Below are positions 40,888 through 49,539 of a stretch of DNA of 64,000 nucleotides, piece by piece. Position 1 is the stretch's first letter; every line of letters starts with the position of its first letter. A program made the position numbers and the translations under genes. This DNA is from Bacillus sp. THAF10 (lineage in GTDB: Bacteria > Bacillota > Bacilli > Bacillales > Bacillaceae_I), in contig NZ_CP045403.1 in assembly GCF_009363695.1 (NCBI RefSeq), positions 414,001-478,000 of the forward strand. The letters run 5' to 3'. The notes under the pieces are model-generated. The model saw nothing but the letters and a program-made list of their open reading frames with translations, was not told where the DNA came from and did not search any database.

Positions 40888-41439
40888 ATGTTTGTACATA
40901 AAATTGATGAGGAACTAGCTTTAAAATTAGCAGAAGTAAAGGACGCAGAAAGACTTTATGAACTGACAGATAACTCTCGAGAATACCTGCGTGAGTGGTT
41001 GCCATGGGTAGATTTTACGAAAAGTGCCGATGACACGCGTAACTTTATCAAAATGACAAGACAAAGCTATGCAGATAACAAAGCGTTGACGGCGATGATT
41101 TTGTACAAGGGAGAAATCGTTGGGTCCGCAGGCTTCAACACGCTGGATTGGTCGAACAAGGTTGCTAATATCGGTTATTGGCTTGATAAGGATTACCAAG
41201 GAAAGGGCATCATGACAAGGGTTGCAGGGGCACTCACGGATTATGCGATCACTGAGCTTGGCATGAATCGTGTGGACATTCGGGCTGCCGAGAAAAATGT
41301 GAAAAGCCGCAGTATTCCGGAACGACTTGGTTTCACGCTGGAAGGGAAAATTCGTCAGGCGGAGTGGCTGTATGACCATCATGTGGACCATATGGTGTAT
41401 GGAATGCTGGCGGAGGAGTGGAAGAAAAAATCGCAATAA
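40888..41439 (+). CDS. RimL/YdaF-type GNAT acetyltransferase
   Basis: 183 residues, close in pattern to B. subtilis YdaF (ribosomal-protein-serine acetyltransferase family): LTDNSREYLREWLPWVDFTK, IGYWLDKDYQGKGIMTRVAG and NVKSRSIPERLGFTLEGKIR. GAGGAGGAAACACC precedes ATG 40888. The substrate could be a ribosomal protein or a small molecule. Confidence 0.87.
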   Translation: MFVHKIDEELALKLAEVKDAERLYELTDNSREYLREWLPWVDFTKSADDTRNFIKMTRQSYADNKALTAMILYKGEIVGSAGFNTLDWSNKVANIGYWLDKDYQGKGIMTRVAGALTDYAITELGMNRVDIRAAEKNVKSRSIPERLGFTLEGKIRQAEWLYDHHVDHMVYGMLAEEWKKKSQ

Positions 41440-41452
41440 ATGAGGTGACCCC

Positions 41453-42991
41453 TTGATAGTTGGATTTGAAAAATTGCCACACAAACAGTGCATAGAGGAA
41501 TGGAAGGAAGTCTATCATTCGGCAATAGTAGCGTTGGATCAACTATACCAAGAAGAACTTGAGCTGGAGTATGAAGTTTATACAAAAAATAGCGAAAATC
41601 CAAGACTGCAAGAAATCAAGCAACAAAAGCATGAAATCATGACAGATGAAATTCTTGTCAAAGAACTGTCCTTGAAAAAAGAGTTGTTCGAACAGGACCC
41701 AGTTTGGCGTAGACGCATAGAAGTGTTCCTTTTAAAAATGCAACAGGAGTCACTTGATAGTAATAGCGAGGTGGTTGCAATCCAGCAACAGCTACAATCA
41801 AACCTCTTGAAGAGTAAGATACAAGTAAAGGGAGCGGAATATACTCTTGGTAATGTTCATTCCAACGTGATGAATAGTACTGACAGGGAACTTCGTAGGT
41901 TGCTTTTCTTGGAAGCAAAGAAAATTGGCAAAGAAAACGAAGAGCTTTTTCGAACGTTGATTGAAAAAAGGAACCAGCTTGCCTCAGAGTATGGTTATAG
42001 GAGTTACTATCAGTTTCGATGTAGCTTTCAAGATCTTGATATAGCCGCTTATATGAATGAAATGAAAGCATTGTTTGAAAAAGCTGAATCTCATCAAGCC
42101 TATTGGGAGAAAGAAATCATCGAGAAATTCAAGTGGAATGCGCTTCATCAATATGATCAATACTTCTGTGCGTTTCATTTTTTGGAAGAGGTTCAAAGTG
42201 AGAAGATTTTTAAGGCTGAGACATTAGAAAAGGCTTTAGAGGATGTTATTAAGGGATTGGGAATACCAGAAAGACTTCCGATTACCACAGAATTTGCGGA
42301 AATAGCCTTTGGTGGCTTTTGCATGAATATTAACCCAAATGATTGTCGTCTAGTCGTAAATAAAAGAAATGGTTTTTCAGTTTTTGTTTCCGCATTACAT
42401 GAGCTAGGACATGCTGTTGATGGAGTTTTTAGCTCCTATGACTATCCTGAATTATACAGATTTTACTCCTCCATTGCAGCAGAAGGACTTGCGGAGTTCT
42501 ACCAAACCATGGTTGTGGATAAGCAATTTCTACGTAACCATTTTTCGATTAGTGAGGAACAAATAGACCAGCTCTCTAAACAAAAATCACTAATGGATTT
42601 AATCATGGTGAAGATGAATTTTTATTATAGTTTGGTAGAATTCGAGCTTTACGAAAACCCAACACGAGATTTCCAGAAGGTTGCCAATGATTGTTACATG
42701 AAGGTATTTGGCAACAGGGGAGAGGCATTTCACCCTGCAAGTGAATTGTTTTATGTAGAAAGCCCCGCCTTTTTTCAGGATTATAACTTCGCACTTGCCA
42801 TTCGTGAAATGCTCCTTCACACATTTCACGTAATGAGTCCCTATGGTGAAAAAGACATATTTCTAAAACTCAAGGACCATTATATGAAGCCAAATCAACT
42901 ATATTCATGGCAAAAGCGAGTGCAAGACGTTTGCGGAGAGCCATTTACATTTGCGTATTTGAGGGCAAACCTAGCCAAGATACCTAAATAG
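41453..42991 (+). CDS. M3 family oligoendopeptidase-like metallopeptidase
   Basis: 512 residues. The zinc motif HELGH (H316-E317-H320 in SALHELGHAVDGVF) is intact and a downstream glutamate is available in SIAAEGLAEFYQTM. The fold is the helical M3/PepF type, cytosolic, cutting short peptides. It is somewhat shorter and more divergent than PepF (about 600 residues). TTG 41453 has GAGGTGACC upstream. It is followed by a VOC gene after 12 bases. Confidence 0.85.
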   Translation: MIVGFEKLPHKQCIEEWKEVYHSAIVALDQLYQEELELEYEVYTKNSENPRLQEIKQQKHEIMTDEILVKELSLKKELFEQDPVWRRRIEVFLLKMQQESLDSNSEVVAIQQQLQSNLLKSKIQVKGAEYTLGNVHSNVMNSTDRELRRLLFLEAKKIGKENEELFRTLIEKRNQLASEYGYRSYYQFRCSFQDLDIAAYMNEMKALFEKAESHQAYWEKEIIEKFKWNALHQYDQYFCAFHFLEEVQSEKIFKAETLEKALEDVIKGLGIPERLPITTEFAEIAFGGFCMNINPNDCRLVVNKRNGFSVFVSALHELGHAVDGVFSSYDYPELYRFYSSIAAEGLAEFYQTMVVDKQFLRNHFSISEEQIDQLSKQKSLMDLIMVKMNFYYSLVEFELYENPTRDFQKVANDCYMKVFGNRGEAFHPASELFYVESPAFFQDYNFALAIREMLLHTFHVMSPYGEKDIFLKLKDHYMKPNQLYSWQKRVQDVCGEPFTFAYLRANLAKIPK

Positions 42992-43003
42992 GGGGAGTAT
43001 AAA

Positions 43004-43351
43004 ATGTTTAAACGGATTGACACGGTCTTCTTGGAAGTAACGAATATGGAGAAATCCATCCGCTGGTATACCGAAGTGCTTGGTTTTACCGTAAGATGGC
43101 ATGATAAGGAAAATGGCTATGCGGCAATGGAAGTGGGTGAGACGCCTATCACGCTCGTGAAGGCGGCAGAAGTTACACCAGGAAAGCATTGTTTGTTGAA
43201 TTTCTATGCTGCGGATATTCACGGTGCTAATCATTTGCTTAAGGAACGTGGCGTGGAGGTTGCGGACGTTATGGATTACGGAAATGTCTTATCTTTTGAA
43301 TTTAAAGATCCCGATGGTCATATTTTAGGGGTTTGTTATTTTGAAGAGTGA
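43004..43351 (+). CDS. VOC family (glyoxalase-like) protein
   Basis: 115 residues with VFLEVTNMEKSIRWYTEVLG at the N-terminus, NFYAADIHGANHLLKERGV in the middle and FEFKDPDGHILGVCYFEE at the end, which is the standard VOC two-module fold with its final metal-binding strand. Last gene of the likely operon from 38794; a strong terminator follows. The substrate is unknown. Confidence 0.85.
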   Translation: MFKRIDTVFLEVTNMEKSIRWYTEVLGFTVRWHDKENGYAAMEVGETPITLVKAAEVTPGKHCLLNFYAADIHGANHLLKERGVEVADVMDYGNVLSFEFKDPDGHILGVCYFEE

Positions 43352-43378
43352 TTTTTAGGATTATGTGAATAAAAAAAA

Positions 43379-43411
43379 GGTGCCGCACTCTGGGAGAGGC
43401 GGCACTTTTTT
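43379..43411 (+). terminator. Intrinsic terminator
   Basis: GTGCCGC / GCGGCAC stem with A-run before and T6 after, closing the 38.8-43.4 kb operon. From 43412 to 43583 I see no feature. Confidence 0.9.
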
Positions 43412-43583
43412 AGGGAATGAATGAGGCATAAATGAACATTTCATCCACTTTGCGTTTTTTAACTTTAAATCCTATCCATATTTTAAATATATTTCTTCGT
43501 AGGTCTCTTCTCCCGATAAGATCAAAATTACCTAATTTCCAACTGGAAAGTCAGATCAACCAAGGTTAGATGATAGTGTTTTC

Positions 43584-44873
43584 CTATATATTATCCAGCT
43601 CGTACCTCCGCCAATTCGTCACCTTCTCCAGCACAATGGAAAGCAGCACACCCATAATCAGGCCGTTTGCCACAAACGGTTGTAGCAAGACTGGCAGAGG
43701 GCTAAACACTGACGGTGAGGTGTTCATCAAGCAAACACCAAGCAATACTGGCATGGCGAGTCGAAAAATAGTATCTGAGTTGAACTCCGCTCCGTTTAGA
43801 CTTGCATAAGCGGTCCCAAATAGCTGTAGGTACGCGACAAACAACACGGCGTTTCCGACTGTCATCGGCATGGTGACAAGAAATGAGGTGAGTGGTGGCA
43901 CAAGGCCAATCACTGCAAGCAACGCACCACCAATGAAAAATGGCCTGCGCTCCAAAATTCTCGTGCTCTGTAAAAAGCCAATCGTGGAGGTAAAAGGTGT
44001 GTAAGGAACCAAGCCAAATAAGGATGCAAATACAGAGAACAACCCCGTTAAAAAGAAGGAATTGCGGAATTGTCCGGCACCTGCCGTTTCCCCGTACAAG
44101 GTTGCTGCCGCCTGCACCGACGCAATCGTGTTGCTTAAATTCATCAAGCCAGCAAAAAATGTGACCGCGATGATGCCGTACTCTAAGTTTGGCGCGCCGA
44201 GTGGAAATAACGCAAACGCGAATTCAGCTGCTGGTGCTTCCTGGCCTCCGTCTGGAAACAGTAAAGCATACAAAATCCACCCAACCACTATTCCAATTAG
44301 AATCGAAAAATTGCCAACAGCTCTTGGGGCTTTTATTTTTAAGACACTGACGAAAATAACCAAGGCGACTGAGAGCAAGCTGACTTGGACGTTCATTCCG
44401 CCGTCGTCCGTCACCCCGAGCATACCTTGAAAAAACACCATCATGAGCTGAAAGGTTAGCAAATACAAATAAACCGTCATGACCATCGGCGTAAAGATGC
44501 GTGGCAGTACCTTTGTCCATCCAAGCAGCGCCATGATCATCGTCAATGCACCAGCAAGCAATAGACCAGTTGCCACTCCACCACCAATCTGAGTAAAACT
44601 CATACCTAGAGACTGTGCAGTAATCCCAAGATTCAGCATCACACCCCACAAGAGTCCGGAGTGTCCCTCCATTAACGGATAGCGATGTCCCATCCAGCCT
44701 TGAAAAATGCAGGCGAGACCAGTGAAGAGGAGTGACGCACTCAGCATGGTTCGCGCGACTTCCGGTGCCACATCAAAGGCGGCACCGACCGAGAGTGGAA
44801 CGACCACCGTATTAGCAAAAATAAAAAACAACCATTGCACCGATGAAAACATCGTAAAAGAGTAACGTTTCAT
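43584..44873 (-). CDS. NCS2 family nucleobase permease (YwdJ-like)
   Basis: 429 residues with about 13 membrane segments. MEGHSGLLWGVMLN, GLMNLSNTIASVQAAATLYG and GLVPYTPFTSTIGFLQSTR are the conserved NCS2 (xanthine/uracil permease) segments. It resembles B. subtilis YwdJ, of unknown substrate. The ATG at 44873 has no good adjacent site; TAGGAGG lies about 30 bases upstream with no usable start after it, so translation may be weak. No purine riboswitch was recognised in the leader. Confidence 0.85.
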   Translation of the reverse strand: MKRYSFTMFSSVQWLFFIFANTVVVPLSVGAAFDVAPEVARTMLSASLLFTGLACIFQGWMGHRYPLMEGHSGLLWGVMLNLGITAQSLGMSFTQIGGGVATGLLLAGALTMIMALLGWTKVLPRIFTPMVMTVYLYLLTFQLMMVFFQGMLGVTDDGGMNVQVSLLSVALVIFVSVLKIKAPRAVGNFSILIGIVVGWILYALLFPDGGQEAPAAEFAFALFPLGAPNLEYGIIAVTFFAGLMNLSNTIASVQAAATLYGETAGAGQFRNSFFLTGLFSVFASLFGLVPYTPFTSTIGFLQSTRILERRPFFIGGALLAVIGLVPPLTSFLVTMPMTVGNAVLFVAYLQLFGTAYASLNGAEFNSDTIFRLAMPVLLGVCLMNTSPSVFSPLPVLLQPFVANGLIMGVLLSIVLEKVTNWRRYELDNI

Positions 44874-44975
44874 ATTAAAATACCGCAGCGCTTGAAAACT
44901 GCGAGCCTCCTAAAATAGTAAATAACTTCAAAACCCATCTTATCACAGCCACACGATTTATCATGCCGGAAAAAC

Positions 44976-45005
44976 TCGAAAGAATGAGAGGGTTTGATGT
45001 ATAAT
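44976..45005 (+). promoter_or_regulatory. Promoter of yeeI
   Basis: TATAAT at 45000-45005 with TCGAAA, one mismatch from TTGAAA, 18 bases upstream. Confidence 0.6.
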
Positions 45006-45048
45006 GAAACAAGTTAAACTTTTACTTACTGAAAGAGAGTGAATAGAG

Positions 45049-45765
45049 ATGGGTCGTAAATGGAACAACATTAAGGAAAAAAAGGCGGCAAAGGACGCGA
45101 ATAACAGTAGAGTGTATTCCAAGTTTGCCCTTGAAATTTTTGTAGCAGCAAAGCAAGGCGAGCCGAATCCTGAATCCAATATGGCACTAAAATTTGTTTT
45201 AGAGCGTGCGAAAACATATAACGTACCACGCAACATTATTGACCGCGCGATTGAAAAAGCAAAAGGTGGCGGCGATGAGAAATACGACGAGCTACGTTAT
45301 GAGGGCTTTGGACCGAATGGCTCGATGATTATTGTCGATACCCTTACTAACAACGTGAACCGCACAGCTTCTGAAGTGCGCGCAGCTTTTGGTAAAAACG
45401 GCGGCAATATGGGCGTTAGTGGTTCTGTTGCTTACATGTTTGATGCAACGGCAGTATTTGCGTTTGAAGGAAAATCTTCCGATGACGTACTTGAAATTCT
45501 GATGGAAGCAGATCTTGATGTGCGTGACATCATGGAGGAAGACGAAACGGTGGTCGTGTACGCAGAGCCAGACCAATTCCACGCGGTGCAAACAGCATTA
45601 AAGGATGCTGGAATCGAGGAATTCTCTGTTGCCGAGCTAACGATGCTTGCGCAAAATGAAGTGGAGCTTTCCGGTGATGCGGAAGCGCAGTTTGAGAAAT
45701 TGATAGACACACTTGAGGATCTAGACGATGTGCAGCGTGTGTACCATAATGTGGACTTAGGATAA
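45049..45765 (+). CDS. yeeI: YebC/PmpR family protein YeeI
   Basis: 238 residues, almost collinear with B. subtilis YeeI. The N-terminus [20 protein letters not shown] and [39 protein letters not shown] are diagnostic of the YebC/PmpR family. Members have been described as transcription regulators and more recently as ribosome-associated factors that help translate proline-rich stretches. AGAGTGAATAGAG precedes ATG 45049. Single-gene unit with its own promoter and terminator. Confidence 0.92.
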   Translation: MGRKWNNIKEKKAAKDANNSRVYSKFALEIFVAAKQGEPNPESNMALKFVLERAKTYNVPRNIIDRAIEKAKGGGDEKYDELRYEGFGPNGSMIIVDTLTNNVNRTASEVRAAFGKNGGNMGVSGSVAYMFDATAVFAFEGKSSDDVLEILMEADLDVRDIMEEDETVVVYAEPDQFHAVQTALKDAGIEEFSVAELTMLAQNEVELSGDAEAQFEKLIDTLEDLDDVQRVYHNVDLG

Positions 45766-45771
45766 AAAGTG

Positions 45772-45805
45772 AGCAGACTTCTGAATTAGAGGTCTGCTTT
45801 TTTTT
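45772..45805 (+). terminator. Intrinsic terminator of yeeI
   Basis: AGCAGACTTCT / AGAGGTCTGCT with one G-T pair and T7, 7 bases after the stop codon. Confidence 0.92.
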
Positions 45806-45926
45806 CGATCTGGAGGCATCTTGGAAGTTGGTTGCTGGTTGGTAGGGAGGGGTTGTACACATTTTTTGGTGGTTGTGGTCGGTCGTGAATATTCAGAATA
45901 TTCAACTTGGACGATAAATTTAAAAA

Positions 45927-46040
45927 GTGGCTTAATTATGTTGGAAAGTGGCTTAAATATATGGAAACCGGATTAAATATTTCGAAAGTGGCTTAAATAA
46001 TTGAAAATCGGACTAATTATGATTGTTGCGCCCTAATTAT
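45927..46040. repeat. 20-21 bp tandem array, GGCTTAAATAT core
   Basis: Six related units start near 45927, 45948, 45968, 45988, 46008 and 46028. Cores alternate between GTGGCTTAAATAT and CGGATTAAATAT/CGGACTAATTAT types. It lies in a 407-base gap between yeeI and a leftward ACT-like gene; the rest of the gap (45806-45926 and 46041-46172) shows nothing recognisable. Confidence 0.78.
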
Positions 46041-46172
46041 CCCCAAAAAACACCCTTGAAAGGTTCCGTGACTCGAGTAAAATCGATAAAAAAACACAAA
46101 AAGAGCTAAAAATCCATCCGAAATGACCTGCCCTTCACATCAGCAAGCCAAATGGGAAGTCCTTTCTAACGA

Positions 46173-46619
46173 TTACTCCAAACAGCGTGGTGGATTTTCT
46201 TTCGATAAAAGCTTAAGTGCTAAACCAATATTGGACACATCTAAATAGATGGTTGAGTCTTCACCGAGGTAAATAGCGCGTACTTGCATTTTGCACCAAA
46301 GTGTTCCAAAAATAGCATTCAGCTGACCGGGCACACCAGACACTGGGTCAAGAAGCTGGATGACTTGATTCTCCCTGTAACGGACACCCACTATTCGCAG
46401 CACTTTGCGTAGTGTGCGGACATCGCGTTCCGTTTCCTCCGAGGTCGTTCCGACAACCATTCTTACAAAACTATTTCGCTTCCCAGCTAAGGTTTGGAAA
46501 TAGCCATTAATATTTACACCAGCCTCCGCCAATCCATTCAAAATCTTGCTCAATTCCCGGTCACTGGCTGTAAACGTCACCTGCGTTCGAATATTAAAAC
46601 CCAAACAATCTCCCATCAT
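46173..46619 (-). CDS. ACT-domain-like protein of unknown function
   Basis: About 148 residues. GFNIRTQVTFTASDRELSKI, LNGLAEAGVNINGYFQTLAG and VRMVVGTTSEETERDVRTLR follow the beta-alpha-beta-beta-alpha-beta order of an ACT domain. A second half (NAIFGTLWCKMQVRAIYLGE) may form another small domain. ACT domains bind amino acids or other small ligands. The ATG at 46619 has GAAGGAGGG 5 bases upstream; a longer frame back to 46670 runs into repeat DNA. Confidence 0.65.
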   Translation of the reverse strand: MMGDCLGFNIRTQVTFTASDRELSKILNGLAEAGVNINGYFQTLAGKRNSFVRMVVGTTSEETERDVRTLRKVLRIVGVRYRENQVIQLLDPVSGVPGQLNAIFGTLWCKMQVRAIYLGEDSTIYLDVSNIGLALKLLSKENPPRCLE

Positions 46620-46636
46620 CTTCCCTCCTTCCCTAA

Positions 46637-46685
46637 AAGGGGAGCCGTTCTCCAGTTGCCTTGAAGCCACCGAAACCGTCCCCCT
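46637..46685. repeat. GGGACGGTTCT-family inverted repeat, diverged full copy
   Basis: AGGGGAGCCGTTCT on the left and GAAACCGTCCCCCT on the right, about 20 bases apart, between the divergent ACT-like and DinB genes. Here it lies in a promoter region rather than after a stop codon. Confidence 0.7.
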
Positions 46686-46818
46686 GTCTTTTCACATACT
46701 TTAGAATATGAAAAACAGCTTGCCATGCTTGGACTTCTCCCTAGCTACTGGAGGAATTCCTCGGCAGAATGGCGAATTAGAAAGCAAAAGGACGGACCAT
46801 AATGGGAGGAGTGCTGAG

Positions 46819-47340
46819 ATGAATTTTACATTAGAGGATGCAATAAGCTTGCTAGAGCGAACACCGCGTGTGCTGGATGAAATGTTGAGAGGGTTACCAG
46901 AGAGGTTTCTTTTCAGTAATGAAGGGGAGGGAACTTGGAACACGGTAGAGGTAGTCGATCATTTAATAGAGTGCGAGAAGGTGAACTTCATACCGAGGAT
47001 TCGTTTTATTTTGGAAGAGGGAGACAGCAAGCCTTTTCCTGTGTTTGATAGATTTGCTCACTTGAAAGAGGAAGAGGCAGTGACTCTACCGGAAAAGCTT
47101 CAGAATTTCAAACAGCTTAGGGAAGAAAATCTCGTTATCTTGCAATCTCTTGCAAAGCCTGAAGTGTTGGAGCTAGAGGGGACTCATCCTGCATTTGGAA
47201 AGGTGAAAATGAGAGAGCTTATCGCTACTTGGGCTGTTCACGATCTCACCCACATCAACCAAATTACGAGAAACATTGCAAAACGATACACAGAAGAGGT
47301 GGGACCATGGAAAGAGTATCTTGGGATTGTAGGGAGGTAG
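46819..47340 (+). CDS. DinB superfamily protein
   Basis: 173 residues, a four-helix bundle with the histidine triad of the family: VVDHLIECEK near residue 54 and VHDLTHINQITRNI near residue 140 (HxxxH). Related proteins bind divalent metal and include thiol S-transferases. ATG 46819 has GGGAGGAG about 8 bases before; the longer frame from 46708 is not supported by a site. The substrate is unknown. Confidence 0.82.
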   Translation: MNFTLEDAISLLERTPRVLDEMLRGLPERFLFSNEGEGTWNTVEVVDHLIECEKVNFIPRIRFILEEGDSKPFPVFDRFAHLKEEEAVTLPEKLQNFKQLREENLVILQSLAKPEVLELEGTHPAFGKVKMRELIATWAVHDLTHINQITRNIAKRYTEEVGPWKEYLGIVGR

Positions 47341-47364
47341 ACTGATTTCGAATGTCTTCCTAGC

Positions 47365-47393
47365 TTGACAAATACCCTAGCAAATCTTACCAT
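47365..47393 (+). promoter_or_regulatory. Promoter of the structured leader before the SDR gene
   Basis: TTGACA at 47365-47370 and TACCAT at 47388-47393 with a 17-bp spacer. It would start a leader of about 190 bases ending at a terminator. Confidence 0.65.
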
Positions 47394-47399
47394 CATGAT

Positions 47400-47593
47400 A
47401 AGAGATGATCGGAAGGGGAATCGAAATTCAACTCATGTGGCAGAACCTTTAATGAATGTGCGTTAACTGGATAAGGCAGAACAGCTCTCAGCAATGGGAC
47501 CAGTCTGTCTATCTAACTATTCATTAAAGGGACATTTGCAGAGGAATTCGAACCCCCGCAAAAAACAGGTGCCCTTAGCGTACCTGTTTTTTT
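47400..47593 (+). ncRNA. Candidate structured leader or small RNA
   Basis: CCTTTAATGAAT (47446-47457) pairs perfectly with ATTCATTAAAGG (47519-47530). Inside, GTTA/TAAC (47463/47514), GATA/TATC (47470/47510) and GGCAGA/TCTGTC (47475/47504) continue as one long arm. A terminator AACAGGT...ACCTGTTTTTTT ends at about 47593, 81 bases before the SDR start codon. This is the form of an attenuator or riboswitch leader, or of a stand-alone small RNA. It matches no class I recognise. The pairing was found by eye, without energy calculation. Confidence 0.4.
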
Positions 47594-47673
47594 GTTGGAG
47601 AAACATCTCTTGGCGTCATTGGAAATTCCGACTTCCATGTAGATGTCCTTTCACTATAAGGGAGGATCATGAC

Positions 47674-48453
47674 ATGAGTAAAAATAGAGATCGAATAGCA
47701 ATTGTGACAGGTGCAAGTAGACAAAATGGAATTGGGGCGGCTATTTGTCGCGAACTGGCCGATGCTGGCCATTCTATCTTTTTCACCTATTGGACGACGT
47801 ATGATCAACAAATATTTCAAAATAGCAGCCTAGCAGAACCTTTATTACTAAAAAAAGAACTAGAAGCTAAAGGCGTGCCTGTTGGATGTGTGGAACTTGA
47901 CTTAACCACACACGATGCACCGGAAAAATTATTGAATCAAGTGGAAGCAGAACTTGGTACGCCATCTATTCTGATTAACAATGCCTGCTATTCTACCAAC
48001 GATAACTATAGTAATATAACTTTTGAAGAGCTGGATCGTCATTATTTCGTAAACATCCGTACCACCACCCTCTTGAGCAGTTATTTTGCCCGCCGCTTCA
48101 AAAAAGGAACGGGAGGACGCATCATCAATCTAACGTCCGGTCAATTTCAACGACCAATGCCGGGAGAGTTGTCCTATGCGACTACCAAGGGAGCAATTGA
48201 AGCACTCACGTATACGCTTGCTGCGGAAGTTGGCGCCATTGGAATCACAGTGAATGCCATCAACCCAGGTCCAACCGATACAGGCTGGATGACCGAACCA
48301 ATCAAAGATGCTCTTTCTGGCATGTTTCCAACTGGAAGGGTTGGAGAACCTAGAGATGCCGCGCGACTAGTCAAATTTTTAGCCAGTGAAGAAGGCGAAT
48401 GGATTACTGGGCAGACCTTACATTCCGAGGGTGGGTTTGATTTTAGGAGGTAA
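47674..48453 (+). CDS. SDR family oxidoreductase
   Basis: 259 residues. The cofactor motif IVTGASRQNGIGAAICREL is an SDR variant with two extra residues before the last glycine pair; INNACYSTNDNY, and the catalytic Y-x3-K in SYATTKGAIEALTYTLAAE are intact. The C-terminus GEWITGQTLHSEGGFDF is typical of FabG-like enzymes. ATG 47674 has GGGAGG 8 bases before. It is preceded by a possible attenuator leader and followed after 5 bases by a GNAT gene. Confidence 0.87.
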   Translation: MSKNRDRIAIVTGASRQNGIGAAICRELADAGHSIFFTYWTTYDQQIFQNSSLAEPLLLKKELEAKGVPVGCVELDLTTHDAPEKLLNQVEAELGTPSILINNACYSTNDNYSNITFEELDRHYFVNIRTTTLLSSYFARRFKKGTGGRIINLTSGQFQRPMPGELSYATTKGAIEALTYTLAAEVGAIGITVNAINPGPTDTGWMTEPIKDALSGMFPTGRVGEPRDAARLVKFLASEEGEWITGQTLHSEGGFDFRR

Positions 48454-48458
48454 ACGGT

Positions 48459-48908
48459 ATGCAACTTAACCAAGTATGGAACAATCGAGAACGATTTTTA
48501 CCCTATTTGCTGCTTGCAGATGAGAGCGAGGCTATCGTACGTGCGTATATTCATGACGGAGACCTATATGAAATTAAATTAGGTGGGGAAGTCGCAGGCG
48601 TGGTGCTGTTTGTTCCCGAAAATAAGCAAGTGATCGAGCTTAAAAACATGGCACTCCTTTCTGTATTTCGCGGAAAGGGCATCGGCAAAAAAGTAATTCA
48701 TGAAGCTGCCAAAATCCTGAGTCAAAAAGGCTACCAAACGCTCACAGTCGGTACCGCCAACTCTAGCATCGAAAACCTTGCATTCTATCAAAAAGCAGGC
48801 TTCCGTATAAGTGGCATCAAAAAAGATTTTTTTCTAAAATATCCAGAACCCATCATCGAAAACGGCATCCGCGCGCTCGATATGATCATGTTTGAGAGGA
48901 AAATATAA
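48459..48908 (+). CDS. GNAT family acetyltransferase
   Basis: 149 residues. ALLSVFRGKGIGKKVIHEAA is the acetyl-CoA loop and GTANSSIENLAFYQKAGFRI the C-terminal motif. TAGGAGG 8 bases before ATG 48459 overlaps the end of the SDR gene, so the pair is cotranscribed. The substrate is unknown. Confidence 0.87.
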   Translation: MQLNQVWNNRERFLPYLLLADESEAIVRAYIHDGDLYEIKLGGEVAGVVLFVPENKQVIELKNMALLSVFRGKGIGKKVIHEAAKILSQKGYQTLTVGTANSSIENLAFYQKAGFRISGIKKDFFLKYPEPIIENGIRALDMIMFERKI

Positions 48909-48922
48909 GCTTTACGAGAGGC

Positions 48923-48976
48923 AAGGGGACGGTTCTACTGGTTCACACGACACCAGAGTAAACCGTCCCCTTTTTT
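48923..48976. repeat. GGGACGGTTCT-family inverted repeat, full copy acting as terminator
   Basis: AAGGGGACGGTT and AACCGTCCCCTT form a 12-bp stem with an inner ACTGGT/ACACCAG pairing, followed by T6. It lies 14 bases after the GNAT stop codon and is one of the best preserved copies in the window. Confidence 0.9.
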
Positions 48977-49116
48977 AAAATTGTGTCAGATTCCAAAACT
49001 TCCCACTGAATCTCCCTTCGAAATCCTTCCCATCTATTGCGTAATAATCAAATTATTGGAATAATTAACATATTAAGATAAATTTTAGGAGTCTGAACTA
49101 CTTCTGAAATAAAAAA

Positions 49117-49143
49117 TGAAACCCATTACACACCTTGCACGTC
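49117..49143 (+). promoter_or_regulatory. ECF-type promoter 3, before the orphan permease operon
   Basis: TGAAAC at 49117-49122, 17-base spacer, CGTC at 49140-49143. It shares the 13-mer AAAAAATGAAACC with the ECF sigma operon promoter and CGTCTA with promoter 1. Confidence 0.65.
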
Positions 49144-49163
49144 TATCCTATTGAGGTGATGCA

Positions 49164-49529
49164 ATGAGATTACCAAACTATATTATTTTCACTATGCTAA
49201 TCTTCACTGTAGGCTGCAGCACCAATAAAGTTTACCAACCACCACTAATGATCAACGAAGAAGCGTCCTGGGCTCACGAATTTGTCATAGTAAACGGCAT
49301 CAGCTACGTCATCACGACCGAAGAAGTTAACCCATCAGAAGTGGGAGAACGTTTAGGAGAAGTGAAACGTAATATTGTCGACATGGACACAGACCCCAAC
49401 CTCACAGAAACCGACTTTGACTCCAACAGCTTGAATCCAGGCACTGCGCTCTACACGCATAAAAACGACCAACAATCCATTCTCTACAAAATCAACAACA
49501 CATACTACCTAGCATCTCAAAGCAAGTAA
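49164..49529 (+). CDS. Small unknown lipoprotein, first gene of permease operon
   Basis: 121 residues. Signal peptide MRLPNYIIFTMLIFTVGC with lipobox FTVGC. The mature domain (FVIVNGISYVITTEEVNPSE and a C-terminal ILYKINNTYYLAS) is small and beta-rich. It is too small to be a normal ABC substrate-binding protein. TTGAGGTGATGCA precedes ATG 49164. It is followed by the permease gene after 10 bases. Confidence 0.78.
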   Translation: MRLPNYIIFTMLIFTVGCSTNKVYQPPLMINEEASWAHEFVIVNGISYVITTEEVNPSEVGERLGEVKRNIVDMDTDPNLTETDFDSNSLNPGTALYTHKNDQQSILYKINNTYYLASQSK

Positions 49530-49539
49530 GGGGGAAACG

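Noticed and set aside
44874..44990. Purine riboswitch upstream of the NCS2 permease
   Set aside because: The conserved purine aptamer junction sequences were not found in the leader on the reverse strand.
47541..47560. tRNA-like T-arm on the reverse strand (GGGGGTTCGAATTCCTC)
   Set aside because: No anticodon arm, D arm, acceptor stem or CCA could be placed around it, and the T stem needs two wobble pairs. It may be a chance match or a remnant.
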